Position numbers and translations under genes: made by a program. Under the pieces are notes generated by a model that was given only the letters and a program-made list of their open reading frames with translations, did no database searches and was not told the DNA's origin. This document shows positions 27,545-36,638 of a stretch of 64,000 bases of DNA, one piece after another. Numbering within the stretch: the first letter of the stretch is position 1; each line of letters begins with the position of its first letter. The stretch comes from an uncultured Bacteroidota bacterium (GTDB taxonomy: Bacteria > Bacteroidota > Bacteroidia > Flavobacteriales > Flavobacteriaceae), in contig CABXUL010000003.1 of NCBI GenBank assembly GCA_902515395.1, positions 43,034 through 107,033 of the forward strand, given 5' to 3'.

Positions 27545-28807
27545 CTATCTGGTGACTTTATGTTTTTTAATAAAATCGGGGTCAATCTCTATTCCTAAAC
27601 CTGGTCCAGTTGGAACTTCAACAACGCCTCCATTACTCCTTAACTCTGAAGTATTACATTCTAATGGAATTTGATTGTTAAACCCTTTAAACTCATGAAA
27701 AGGACCTGCATTAGGAATTGCCGAAACAAAATGCATCATATACAAATATCCTAATCCATTACCTGAAATATGAGGTACACATGGTATATCGAAAACCTGA
27801 GCCATCCTTGCAACTCTAATTGATCGAATAATTCCTCCAAAATAAAACATGTCTGGTTGAACAATATCAAGAGCCCTATTGACTATAAGCCATCTAAAAT
27901 TCCTCATACTGGCCTCTTGTTCACCTCCAGCAATAGGTAATGATAAACTTTTTGAAACCTCTTTTGTTTCCTGGTACCAATCAAAAGGAACTGGTTCCTC
28001 ATAAAAGTCATAATTATATTCCTCCAAAATTTTTCCTATCCTAATGGCTTCACTCACATCATACGAACCATTTGAATCAGCATAAATTTTCATGTCATCT
28101 CCAAAGGTCTTTCTTACAAGAGGAATAAGCTTTTCTGACCTTCCAGTGGGAAAATCTTTATTTTTACTCATTCTACCCCCAATCTTAATTTTTATAGCCT
28201 TAGCCTGAGATCTAAATACATTTTCTTTAATCAATTCTATAGATTCTTCTGCTGACTTTCCTCTAAAGTTATTTGCCCTGTAAACAGATATTTTTTGATT
28301 GTAAATTTTACCTATCAATTTACCAATTGATTTATTCTCAACTTTTCCTATTAAGTCTAATATTGCAAATTCTATTGTCGCCCATGGTACCCATAAAGCT
28401 AAGTTTTGAAATTTATAATTGCTTTTATAGACGTAAATTGACTCAAGGATATTTTCTAAATCACGGGCATCTTTTCCAATCAAAAAAGGCTGCAAACGAT
28501 TATAAAAAATTGGCCAAAGTGATTGAAGTTTATCGCTATTTCCAACTGAAATTCCTTTATGTCCTCTTGAAGAAATTACTTCACAAATAAAATTATTTTT
28601 ATATCTCTTCAACTCCAAGGATTGAATAATTATTGGTTCCTTTATTCCAGCTTTATCAATTACTGGCTTTAATAATACTTTATCAATTTTTGAAAAAATG
28701 TGCGAACTTACATCATTTCTATTAAATAATTTGCATGATATTGAGGGGAAAAATGTAAAAGATCCAAAAGTACTATATTTTAAAAAATCACGTCTCTTTA
28801 ATTTCAT
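27545..28807 (-). CDS. Enolase-superfamily enzyme (mandelate racemase type) with Tat-like signal
   Basis: A 420-residue MR-subgroup protein. The N-terminus LKRRDFLKYSTFGSFTFFPS is a twin-arginine style signal (RRDFLK) with a hydrophobic part and a Cys at 25. Catalytic parts are KIKIG (Lys206, Lys208), Asp244 in YADSNGSYD, Glu270/271 in YEEPVP, Glu296 in GGEQEAS and His346 in PHISGNG, the full acid/base and metal set. It probably dehydrates or epimerises an acid sugar. Export of such an enzyme would be unusual because this subgroup normally works in the cytoplasm. It diverges from the heparinase gene, so the two may be co-regulated. Confidence 0.85.
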   Translation of the reverse strand: MKLKRRDFLKYSTFGSFTFFPSISCKLFNRNDVSSHIFSKIDKVLLKPVIDKAGIKEPIIIQSLELKRYKNNFICEVISSRGHKGISVGNSDKLQSLWPIFYNRLQPFLIGKDARDLENILESIYVYKSNYKFQNLALWVPWATIEFAILDLIGKVENKSIGKLIGKIYNQKISVYRANNFRGKSAEESIELIKENVFRSQAKAIKIKIGGRMSKNKDFPTGRSEKLIPLVRKTFGDDMKIYADSNGSYDVSEAIRIGKILEEYNYDFYEEPVPFDWYQETKEVSKSLSLPIAGGEQEASMRNFRWLIVNRALDIVQPDMFYFGGIIRSIRVARMAQVFDIPCVPHISGNGLGYLYMMHFVSAIPNAGPFHEFKGFNNQIPLECNTSELRSNGGVVEVPTGPGLGIEIDPDFIKKHKVTR

Positions 28808-28950
28808 TATAACAGATAGATTTAATTAAATAGAAGAAGTTATCTGTGGATTTTAAATGGAGGAATTATTTTATATTTTTAAGATACAAAATTTCTATTT
28901 ATAAAATATTATAACACTAGTTTTTAAAAAGTTAACATAAAAGTTTAACT

Positions 28951-31032
28951 ATGAAAAAGTTTCAAATTCAACTAAATCTTTTCTTAATAATCCTATTATG
29001 TACTCAAGTTTTTTCACAGAATAATTGGAAAAACATTAAAACTATAGAAGATTTATATGAGTCATATCCAAATAGGCTTGAGTTCCTTTTTGATCAACTA
29101 AATCTTAATTATGATGGATTAGGTGAGGTTAAGAAGAGCTATGAAGAAAAAGATTTAGTAACTGCTGCAAGAAAACTTCTAATATATTATAAGAAAAATG
29201 GGAAGCTTGATAGTATAAGAAAAAAACAGCCAATAGTAACAAACGAATCGGTTTCAAAATCAGATACGATTTTAAAAAATGTGTTTACTATCCAGAATGT
29301 TAAAAGCAAACTACCAATACTTAAGGATTCTCATCGAGACTGGTATTATAAAGGACCATTCAATGATGAGGAGTGGGCATGGTTATCAAATAGACATTCT
29401 CAATTATCTCAGGTGTTTCAATCTTATTTGGAGACGGGTAATCCAAAGTATGCTTTATATGTAGATGAGTTTTTGAGAGATTATATTATTAAGAGCTGGC
29501 CTTATCCAAAAAAAAAGAGTACTACTTCAGTATGGAGGGGACTAGAGGTTTCATTTAGAGCAAAAAAATGGAGTGATATTTTTTATTCCTCATTAAATTT
29601 TGATCAGTTCCATCCTGCGACCCATTTACTTATTCTAATAAGTTTAGCTGAGCATGCCCACTACAATTATAACTTTCACTCAAAAAAGGATAATTGGTTG
29701 ACAATGGAAATTTCAGCATTAACGAAAATCGCAAGTTTTTTCCCAGAATATAAATTATCTAATAAGTGGATAGATTATTCAATAAAGGAGATGACAAAGA
29801 GTATGCAAGAACAGATTTATCCTGATGGTGTTCAAACTGAGCTATCATCGCATTATCACAATGTATCTCTTAAAAACTTTGAGCTCTTTAATGATCTTTG
29901 CATTTTGGTAGGAAGGGATTTACCCGATTATTACTTAAAGACTATTGAACAGATGTATAATTACTCTGCCAGGGTCATGAGACCTGATGGCAGTAGACCA
30001 TTAAATAATGACTCAGACAGGGGAAATCAGCTTGGAAAAACTTACACATTTGCTTACGATAATAGGCAATTAATTATGGATGGGTACGAAAGATATAATA
30101 ATCCTGAATGGCTATTCATTGCAACTAACGGTAAAAAGGGAATAGCCCCGAAACAAAAATCTTTCTTTTATCCATGGGCAGGGCAATTAATTTCAAGAAG
30201 TGGTTATGACAAATTAGCTCATTGGGCATTTTTTGATGTTGGCCCGTGGGGTTCAGGACATCAACATCAGGATAAACTTCATCTTTCGATATCGGCCTAT
30301 GGATATGATTTTCTAGTAGATTCAGGAAGGTTTGCCTACAAAGGGGTTGTTGCAGATAAATTTAGATCATTCGCAAGGGGAAGTTCGGCTCATAATGTAG
30401 TTCTAATTGATAATAAAAATCAGAACCCAGGACCAGAAAAAAATTTAAGTCCGCAATCAATTGATAAATACAGGATTACTGAAAACTATGATTATGCTTT
30501 TGGAACATTCAATAATTTTATAGAATTAAACGGTGAAGCTGAACACACTAGGGCACTTTTTTATCTTAGAGATAAATTTTGGTTAGTTCTAGATCATATT
30601 TCAACAGATCGTCCAAGAAATTTAAAATTTTTATGGCATTGGCACCCCAAATGTAGAGTAATTCAAGAATCAATTAATACTCGTGGGGTTGTTGATAAAA
30701 AAAGTTTAACGATTATGCCATTATCAAATGACAATTTTAAAATTTCGCAGGTTTCTGGCCAAGAGAATCCAAGTATCCAAGGATGGTATAGTTCTGAATA
30801 CAACTTGTATGAACCTAATATTTTAACAGAGTACAGTGTCGAAATTGATAGAACGGAATCTTTTTTGTGGTTATTAATCCCTGAGAATAATAGTAAAAGG
30901 CGAATAAAAACAAATATTTTAGAATTCAATTCTTCAGGCTTTGATGTAGAAATTTTTTTAGATAATGAGAGTTGGATAATCTCCATACCTTTAAAAAGTA
31001 GTTTTGATGTTGAACTGGTCAAGAAAAATTGA
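28951..31032 (+). CDS. Heparinase II/III family polysaccharide lyase, secreted
   Basis: A 693-residue protein with a signal peptide (LNLFLIILLCTQVFSQ), an alpha/alpha-toroid N-terminal domain (about 30-370) and a beta-sandwich C-terminal heparinase II/III-like domain (about 400 on). Candidate catalytic residues are in SSHYHNVSL (His301, Tyr302, His303) and SGHQHQDKLHLSI (His437, His439). The family cleaves uronic-acid polysaccharides by beta-elimination (heparin/heparan, alginate-type or related). The exact substrate is not readable. The stop lies 5 bases from the 3' end of the convergent tRNA-Ser gene. No SusC/SusD pair accompanies it. Confidence 0.85.
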   Translation: MKKFQIQLNLFLIILLCTQVFSQNNWKNIKTIEDLYESYPNRLEFLFDQLNLNYDGLGEVKKSYEEKDLVTAARKLLIYYKKNGKLDSIRKKQPIVTNESVSKSDTILKNVFTIQNVKSKLPILKDSHRDWYYKGPFNDEEWAWLSNRHSQLSQVFQSYLETGNPKYALYVDEFLRDYIIKSWPYPKKKSTTSVWRGLEVSFRAKKWSDIFYSSLNFDQFHPATHLLILISLAEHAHYNYNFHSKKDNWLTMEISALTKIASFFPEYKLSNKWIDYSIKEMTKSMQEQIYPDGVQTELSSHYHNVSLKNFELFNDLCILVGRDLPDYYLKTIEQMYNYSARVMRPDGSRPLNNDSDRGNQLGKTYTFAYDNRQLIMDGYERYNNPEWLFIATNGKKGIAPKQKSFFYPWAGQLISRSGYDKLAHWAFFDVGPWGSGHQHQDKLHLSISAYGYDFLVDSGRFAYKGVVADKFRSFARGSSAHNVVLIDNKNQNPGPEKNLSPQSIDKYRITENYDYAFGTFNNFIELNGEAEHTRALFYLRDKFWLVLDHISTDRPRNLKFLWHWHPKCRVIQESINTRGVVDKKSLTIMPLSNDNFKISQVSGQENPSIQGWYSSEYNLYEPNILTEYSVEIDRTESFLWLLIPENNSKRRIKTNILEFNSSGFDVEIFLDNESWIISIPLKSSFDVELVKKN

Positions 31033-31037
31033 ATTAG

Positions 31038-31126
31038 CAGAGAGGAAGGGATTCGAACCCTCGATTCCGCGATAACGGAATACACGCTTTCCAAGCGTGC
31101 GCCTTCGACCACTCGGCCACCTCTCT
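31038..31126 (-). tRNA. tRNA-Ser (anticodon GGA)
   Basis: An 89-nt class II tRNA on the minus strand. The 7-bp acceptor stem AGAGAGG/CCUCUCU is perfect with discriminator G; D-arm GGCCGAGUGG; anticodon stem-loop with loop UUGGAAA giving anticodon GGA (reads UCC/UCU); a long variable arm with a UUCCG/CGGAA stem; and T-loop UUCGAAU. CCA is not encoded. It is a single gene lying between the heparinase gene and tatD. Confidence 0.95.
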
Positions 31127-31209
31127 AAGGGATACAATTTAAAACAAAAATAGATATTAAATGATCAAAAAAATATTGTGTGTAATTGAGGATGATTGTC
31201 TTTATGCTT

Positions 31210-31980
31210 TTAGTCGGTTTTAAAAACGGATATTGCATTTTCAGTTGTAATCTTAGCTATTTGCCCTTGCGTCATACAATGTATTTCCGATACTTTTTGA
31301 TTTACAAGGGTCAGGTATTCGCTTTCGTTTCGCTTTCCTCGGTGTGGAACTGGAGCTAAAAATGGGGAATCTGTTTCTAAAACAATATTTTCTAATGGTA
31401 TTTTATTTAAAAATTGATCAATTTTCCCATTTTTAAATGTGACTACTCCACCAATTCCAAGCTTTAGATTGAAATCAATAGCACGTTTAGCATGTTCATA
31501 AGTCCCTGTAAAACAATGAAAAACTCCATTTAGCTCACTACCTTTATGATCTTCAAGCACATCAAATACCTCATCAAAAGCATTTCTACAATGAATTACA
31601 ATGGGCAAATCATATTTTTTAGCTAATACAATTTGATAATTAAAGGATTCTTGTTGTTGTTTAAGAAAAGTTTTATCCCAATACAAGTCTATTCCTATTT
31701 CACCTACAGCAATAAAATCTCTTTTGGATAAGTTTTCACTTACATGGTTTAGCTCCTCCAAGTAATTTTCCTTTACATGCGTTGGGTGTAAACCTGCCAT
31801 TAGTCTAATATGTTCAGGATATCGCTTTTCAAGCTCATACATCTTATTAGTATAGGAGCTATCAATCGCAGGTAAATAAAAACGATGTATACCTTTATTA
31901 ATTGCTTTTTTAATTACTTCATTTCTATCAGCGTCGAAAGCCTCCAGGTAGAGATGAGTATGGGTATCAATCATTTTCAT
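31210..31980 (-). CDS. TatD family metal-dependent deoxyribonuclease
   Basis: A TIM-barrel metallohydrolase of about 256 residues. Metal-site elements: DTHTHLY (His7, His9), VGEIGIDLYWD, PIVIHCRNAFDEV, GVFHCFTGTYEHA and LETDSPFLAPVPHRGKRNE. TatD proteins are 3'-5' exonucleases linked to DNA repair or turnover. I begin at ATG 31980 (MKMIDTHTH); an upstream in-frame start at 32031 adds a hydrophobic, unconserved leader, and the ATG at 31974 is equally possible. It is divergent from the retropepsin-like gene. Confidence 0.92.
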   Translation of the reverse strand: MKMIDTHTHLYLEAFDADRNEVIKKAINKGIHRFYLPAIDSSYTNKMYELEKRYPEHIRLMAGLHPTHVKENYLEELNHVSENLSKRDFIAVGEIGIDLYWDKTFLKQQQESFNYQIVLAKKYDLPIVIHCRNAFDEVFDVLEDHKGSELNGVFHCFTGTYEHAKRAIDFNLKLGIGGVVTFKNGKIDQFLNKIPLENIVLETDSPFLAPVPHRGKRNESEYLTLVNQKVSEIHCMTQGQIAKITTENAISVFKTD

Positions 31981-32042
31981 TATTAGTAAAATTAATATTT
32001 CGTTTTTTACTTTTACTAAAATTTGAATCATTGTTTAGAAAA

Positions 32043-32447
32043 ATGAATACACGAAAAGTTAGAATTAAAATAACACTCACCCATCACTTAAGTTGTCAAG
32101 CAAGAATCAATGGAGTTAAAGCAAATCTATTAATTGATACTGGGGCTTCAAATAGCTGTATCGCTTTATCCCAAAAAAATCATTTTGGAATTAGAGAAAA
32201 AGGTAACCCCTTTGAGGCTGCTGGTGCTGGTGAGGACAAAATGAAAGCAATTTTGGCCCAAAGATGCAATTTAATTCTAGGAAGACATCTCATTGGTCAA
32301 CAATCTTTTGTACTTCTCGATATGCAATACATTAATGCAACATTAGTTAAGGAAGGGGGTAAAACTATTGACGGAATTTTAGGAAATGATTTTCTACGAA
32401 ATCACAGAGTTATTATTGATTATAGAGAAAAAAAAATGATGTTTTGA
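32043..32447 (+). CDS. Retropepsin-like aspartic protease domain protein
   Basis: A 134-residue protein with a single aspartic protease half: the active-site motif LIDTGASNSCI (Asp32-Thr33-Gly34) and the later hydrophobic-hydrophobic-Gly segment DGILGNDFLRNH. Like viral retropepsins, one chain provides one catalytic aspartate, so activity would need a homodimer. No signal peptide or membrane segment is visible, so it is likely cytoplasmic. Start set at ATG 32043, not the TTG four codons earlier. It converges on sucB with 9 bases between stops. Substrate unknown. Confidence 0.8.
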   Translation: MNTRKVRIKITLTHHLSCQARINGVKANLLIDTGASNSCIALSQKNHFGIREKGNPFEAAGAGEDKMKAILAQRCNLILGRHLIGQQSFVLLDMQYINATLVKEGGKTIDGILGNDFLRNHRVIIDYREKKMMF

Positions 32448-32456
32448 GGATTATTT

Positions 32457-33665
32457 TTAAAGATCTAGAGCCTTTTTAATATCTCTATCCATTAATATTT
32501 CCTCAGGGTTTTCCAAGGCCTCTTTAATTGCAACTAAGAAACCTACTGACTCTTTACCATCAATAACACGATGATCATAGGATAATGCCAAATACATCAT
32601 AGGCCTAATTTCAACTTTTCCATTAACTGCTACAGGTCGTTCAATGATGTTATGCATCCCAAGAATCCCAGATTGAGGAGGATTGATGATAGGGGTAGAT
32701 AGCATGGAGCCAAAAACTCCACCGTTTGATATGGTAAAAGTACCCCCAGTCATGTCATCAACCGTAATTTGTCCGTCTCTAGCAAGTATAGCTAGTCTTT
32801 TTATTTCCTGCTCGATTTCCATAAATGATAGTTTTTCGGCACTTCTTACAACTGGAACCATGAGACCTTTCGGCCCAGAAACAGCTACACTTATGTCACA
32901 ATAATCATATGATATCTTATAGTCGCCATCAATCATAGAGTTAACATCAGGAAATATTTTAAGTGCTCTGACAACGGCTTTGGTAAAGAAACTCATAAAT
33001 CCAAGCCCAACACCATGCTTTTTGGAAAATAACTCCTTATACTCTTTCCTTAATGCAAAAATAGGGGCCATATTTGCCTCATTAAAGGTTGTCAACATTG
33101 CTGTTTCATTTTTAACGGCAACAAGTCTCTCGGCTACTTTCCGCCTAAGCATAGATAATTTTTTGCGCTCTTCACCTCGGTTAGCTCCCTTGGGAGCTGA
33201 GCCCATTGCTACAGCAGCTTTTACAGCATCATCTTTAGTAATTCTTCCGTCTCTTCCAGAACCAATCAAGCTGTCTGCATCAATACCTTTTTCAGTAATG
33301 ATTTTTTTAGCTGCAATTGAGGCTGTTCCAGATGCGTAAGTTGACTTAACGATTGGAGTAGGTTGGGTATTTACAATAGGGTTTTTCTCTACCTGTGCTG
33401 AAGAAGAAGATTCCCCTTCTTGAGGTTTTCCCTCGGTATCTATTAAACAAACGACTGAACCAACTGCTACTGCATCACCTTCTTCAGCCTTTAGTGAAAT
33501 CGTTCCACTGGTCTCAGCAGGAAGCTCAAGGGTTGCCTTGTCGGAGTCTACCTCAGCAATCGCTTGATCTTTCTGTATATAATCCCCTTCAGCGACAAGC
33601 CACTGGGCAATTTCAACCTCAGTTATTGATTCTCCAGGGGATGGTACTTTCATCTCTAAAATCAT
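32457..33665 (-). CDS. sucB: Dihydrolipoyllysine-residue succinyltransferase (E2 of 2-oxoglutarate dehydrogenase)
   Basis: A 402-residue E2 protein: lipoyl domain 1-75 with lipoyl Lys43 in [12 protein letters not shown], an alanine/proline-poor linker, the E3-binding domain around [20 protein letters not shown], and the catalytic domain ending [10 protein letters not shown] (His365, Asp369). It transfers the succinyl group to CoA in the citric acid cycle. The E1 gene sucA lies 12 bases upstream in the same operon; the E3 gene is not in this window. Confidence 0.96.
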   Translation of the reverse strand: MILEMKVPSPGESITEVEIAQWLVAEGDYIQKDQAIAEVDSDKATLELPAETSGTISLKAEEGDAVAVGSVVCLIDTEGKPQEGESSSSAQVEKNPIVNTQPTPIVKSTYASGTASIAAKKIITEKGIDADSLIGSGRDGRITKDDAVKAAVAMGSAPKGANRGEERKKLSMLRRKVAERLVAVKNETAMLTTFNEANMAPIFALRKEYKELFSKKHGVGLGFMSFFTKAVVRALKIFPDVNSMIDGDYKISYDYCDISVAVSGPKGLMVPVVRSAEKLSFMEIEQEIKRLAILARDGQITVDDMTGGTFTISNGGVFGSMLSTPIINPPQSGILGMHNIIERPVAVNGKVEIRPMMYLALSYDHRVIDGKESVGFLVAIKEALENPEEILMDRDIKKALDL

Positions 33666-33677
33666 AATAATAGATTT

Positions 33678-36449
33678 TTACTTTTTCTTTTTTCTTATAA
33701 AATTATCTTGTGATACATCAAAAACATAATCAATTACTTGTTGATGCCTATTTCTAAACCTGGCAGCACTTCCCGCAGCAGGAGATCCATAATATCTTCT
33801 TGTAGCTGGTCGCATTTTATTTGCTTGGGGCAACTGGAGTAATAAATAACTCCAAGCTCCCATATTTCTTGGTTCTTCTTGTGCCCAGACAATCTCATCT
33901 AAAGTTTCATAGCGATTTATTTCCAATTGAATCTCTTCGTAAGGTAATGGAAATAATTGTTCTATTCTTACAATTGAGACGTCTCTAATATTTTTTTCAG
34001 CTCGAGCATCAACTAAATCATAATAAAATTTACCAGAGCAAAAAACCAATTTTTTTACTTGTTTTTTGTCTATTTCAGTGTCAGGTATAACCCTTTGAAA
34101 AAACCCTTCTGTGAGATCTTCAACTGAAGAAACTGCCATTGGATGTCTCAAAAGACTTTTGGGTGTAAATACAATTAATGGTTTTCTAAAATTTCCTTTC
34201 ATCTGTCTTCTTAGCAAATGAAATAAATTCGCAGGTGTTGTGCAATTAGCAACAAACATGTTGTCTTTAGCACAAAGTTGAAGATAACGTTCCATTCTGG
34301 CCGAGGAATGTTCTGCACCTTGTCCTTCATATCCATGAGGTAATAATAGAACAATACCATTTTGAGTTTTCCATTTATCTTCAGCTGCAGATATATATTG
34401 ATCGATCATAATTTGAGCGCCATTAGAGAAATCTCCAAATTGGGCTTCCCAAATGGTAAGGGTATTAGGGCTTGCCATTGCGTAGCCATAATCAAACCCT
34501 AAAACACCATACTCTGACAAAAGCGAATTGTAGACACTATATTTTCCTTGATTAGAAGGGTTAATTTGGTTCAATAATATTAATTCTTCCTCAGATAATT
34601 CAGCTTTAAGAACTGCATGTCGGTGAGAAAAAGTTCCTCTTTCTACATCCTGGCCAGATAAACGCACATTGAAACCTTCCTGCAGTAATGTACCATATGC
34701 AAGCAGCTCACCCATTGACCAATCAAGTTTATTAGTTTCAAAAAACATTTTTTTTCGATCAGAAATCAAACGTTCAATCTTTCTTAAGAATTTCTTCCCT
34801 TCAGGAAGAGTTGCAATAGCATTAGCCACTAGCTTAAGCTTTTTTGAATCAACAGCAGTTACGATTTCAGGGTGCATCCCAGATTCATCTACCCTCTTAT
34901 AGCCTTGCCACTCATCATCCATAAATGGAGTAACTATGGTAGTTTGTTCTTTTTTAGAAACTTGAAGATTTTTCTCTAAACCCGATTTATATTCTTCCTC
35001 TATCTTTTTTACATAATTTTCATCAATGATACCCTGAGAAATTAATTTTTCAGCATAAATATCTCTAGGATTTTTATGAGCTGCAATAAACTTGTATAAC
35101 TGAGGTTGGGTAAAGCGTGGCTCATCACCTTCATTGTGGCCAAACTTTCTGTATCCTAACAAATCGATAAAAACATCAGCTTCAAATTTCATTCTAAAGT
35201 CCAAAGCAAAAAGAACAGCATGAACTACCGCCTCGGCGTCATCAGCGTTCACATGCATAACAGGAGACAAGGTAACTTTTCCTACATCTGTACAATAGGT
35301 ACTAGATCTTCCATCAAGATAGTTTGTGGTAAAACCAATTTGATTATTAACAACAATATGAATAGTTCCTCCTGTAGAATATCCTTTAAGCCTTGACATT
35401 TGAGCTATTTCATAAGCAATCCCTTGTCCAGCAATGGCTGCATCTCCATGAACAATAATTGGCAAGACTTTTGACGAATCCCCATTGAATTTGTTGTCAA
35501 TTTTAGCTCTTGAGATTCCCTCTACAACTGCCCCGACAGTTTCTAAGTGTGAAGGATTAGGAGCCAAATTAATATTAATTTTTTTTCCATCCTTGTTGGG
35601 GTCAATTTTAGATGTCCATCCCATATGATACTTAACATCTCCATCAAAAACTAACTCATCATAATCTTTACCCTCAAATTCACTAAAAATATCCTTAGGA
35701 GATTTTCCAAAGATATTGGTTAGAGTATTTAATCTGCCCCTGTGGGCCATTCCCATTACAAATTCTTCAATACCTTTTTCATCTGCTGATAATACTAGCG
35801 CATCAAGGGCAGGTATAAGTGATTCCCCTCCCTCAAGGGAGAAGCGCTTTTGACCTACATATTTAGTATGAAGAAAATTTTCAAAACTAACTGCTTGATT
35901 TAGCTTGTTTAGAATATGCTTTTTTTGTTCTGAGTTGAAGCTTGGATGGTTTTCATTTTGATGTAATCGCCCCTTTATCCATTCTTTTTTTTCTACATTT
36001 CTAATATACATGTATTCTACTCCTATAGAATCACAATAAGTTTTTTGAAGATGCTCAATTATTGTTTCTAACGTACTTGGGCCTATACCAACTATTGAAC
36101 CGGCATTAAATACAGTGGATAAGTCTGCTTGTGTCAAACCAAAATTTTCAACGTCAAGATTTGGACTGTATGCTCTCCTGTTACGAACAGGATTAGTTTT
36201 GGTAAACAAGTGCCCTCTTGTCCGATATCCTTCAATCAATCTTACTACTTGGAATTCTTTTTTAACGGACTCAGGGACCTCAACATCGCCTGTAATCGCA
36301 TGGCTACCTCCATTTTCAACCCCAAAATCAAATCCTTGAAAAAAAGCTCTCCAACTAGGTTCTACTATATCGGGATCTTCTAAGTATTGCTCATACAATT
36401 CGGCAAAGTATGCAGTATGTGCCGAATTTAAAAATGAATATTTGTCCAT
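33678..36449 (-). CDS. sucA: 2-oxoglutarate dehydrogenase E1 component
   Basis: A 923-residue thiamine-diphosphate decarboxylase. Typical elements: an N-terminal SFLNSAHTAYFAELYEQYLEDP region, GMAHRGRLNTLTNIFGK, GDVKYHMG, LAPNPSHLETVGAVVEG, HGDAAIAGQGIAYE (ThDP site), VNNQIGFTT, YRKFGHNEGDEPRFTQP and, near the end, the SPAAGSAARFRNRH-like C-terminus. It decarboxylates 2-oxoglutarate and succinylates the E2 lipoyl group. First gene of the sucA-sucB operon, divergent from umuC with 189 bases between the two ATGs. Confidence 0.97.
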   Translation of the reverse strand: MDKYSFLNSAHTAYFAELYEQYLEDPDIVEPSWRAFFQGFDFGVENGGSHAITGDVEVPESVKKEFQVVRLIEGYRTRGHLFTKTNPVRNRRAYSPNLDVENFGLTQADLSTVFNAGSIVGIGPSTLETIIEHLQKTYCDSIGVEYMYIRNVEKKEWIKGRLHQNENHPSFNSEQKKHILNKLNQAVSFENFLHTKYVGQKRFSLEGGESLIPALDALVLSADEKGIEEFVMGMAHRGRLNTLTNIFGKSPKDIFSEFEGKDYDELVFDGDVKYHMGWTSKIDPNKDGKKININLAPNPSHLETVGAVVEGISRAKIDNKFNGDSSKVLPIIVHGDAAIAGQGIAYEIAQMSRLKGYSTGGTIHIVVNNQIGFTTNYLDGRSSTYCTDVGKVTLSPVMHVNADDAEAVVHAVLFALDFRMKFEADVFIDLLGYRKFGHNEGDEPRFTQPQLYKFIAAHKNPRDIYAEKLISQGIIDENYVKKIEEEYKSGLEKNLQVSKKEQTTIVTPFMDDEWQGYKRVDESGMHPEIVTAVDSKKLKLVANAIATLPEGKKFLRKIERLISDRKKMFFETNKLDWSMGELLAYGTLLQEGFNVRLSGQDVERGTFSHRHAVLKAELSEEELILLNQINPSNQGKYSVYNSLLSEYGVLGFDYGYAMASPNTLTIWEAQFGDFSNGAQIMIDQYISAAEDKWKTQNGIVLLLPHGYEGQGAEHSSARMERYLQLCAKDNMFVANCTTPANLFHLLRRQMKGNFRKPLIVFTPKSLLRHPMAVSSVEDLTEGFFQRVIPDTEIDKKQVKKLVFCSGKFYYDLVDARAEKNIRDVSIVRIEQLFPLPYEEIQLEINRYETLDEIVWAQEEPRNMGAWSYLLLQLPQANKMRPATRRYYGSPAAGSAARFRNRHQQVIDYVFDVSQDNFIRKKKK

Positions 36450-36477
36450 TAAATCATATTACAACTGGTCCTACTAA

Positions 36478-36485
36478 CAAAATTA
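36478..36485 (-). promoter_or_regulatory. Putative -7 element of sucA-sucB
   Basis: CAAAATTA on the plus strand reads TAATTTTG towards sucA, a perfect TAnnTTTG, about 29 bases before its ATG. No well spaced -33 TTG is evident. Confidence 0.35.
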
Positions 36486-36538
36486 CAATTTTTGACTAAA
36501 GAGGTTAAGTTTTAATAATAAAACAATATAATTCTTGT

Positions 36539-36546
36539 TAAATTTG
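36539..36546 (+). promoter_or_regulatory. Putative -7 element of umuC-umuD
   Basis: TAAATTTG matches TAnnTTTG and would give an approximately 85-base leader before the umuC ATG at 36639. No clear SOS-type operator palindrome was found; a distant AAAAGTG/CACTTTT inverted pair (36553-36559, 36607-36613) is too far apart to be convincing. Confidence 0.3.
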
Positions 36547-36638
36547 TATTGAAAAAGTGCTGATAATAGAGTCGTAATTAAATTCAAAATCAAGACAGAT
36601 TCTAATCACTTTTATTTTCAAAAATCTAATTTTTGTCC

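Noticed and set aside
28880..28950. TTATAA palindromes upstream of the heparinase gene
   Set aside because: Short AT-only inverted repeats occur by chance in such AT-rich intergenic DNA.
31020..31060. tRNA-Ser as an integration (att) site for the 24-31 kb block
   Set aside because: I searched by eye for a copy of the tRNA 3' end near 23.9-24.1 kb and found none, and no integrase gene is present. Adjacency alone is not enough.
32683..34902. Long open frames opposite sucB and sucA
   Set aside because: They lie inside strongly conserved genes, have no recognisable domain and follow the codon pattern of the real gene on the other strand.
36450..36638. LexA/SOS box upstream of umuC
   Set aside because: No compact palindrome is visible; only a widely spaced AAAAGTG/CACTTTT pair, which is not a recognised operator.
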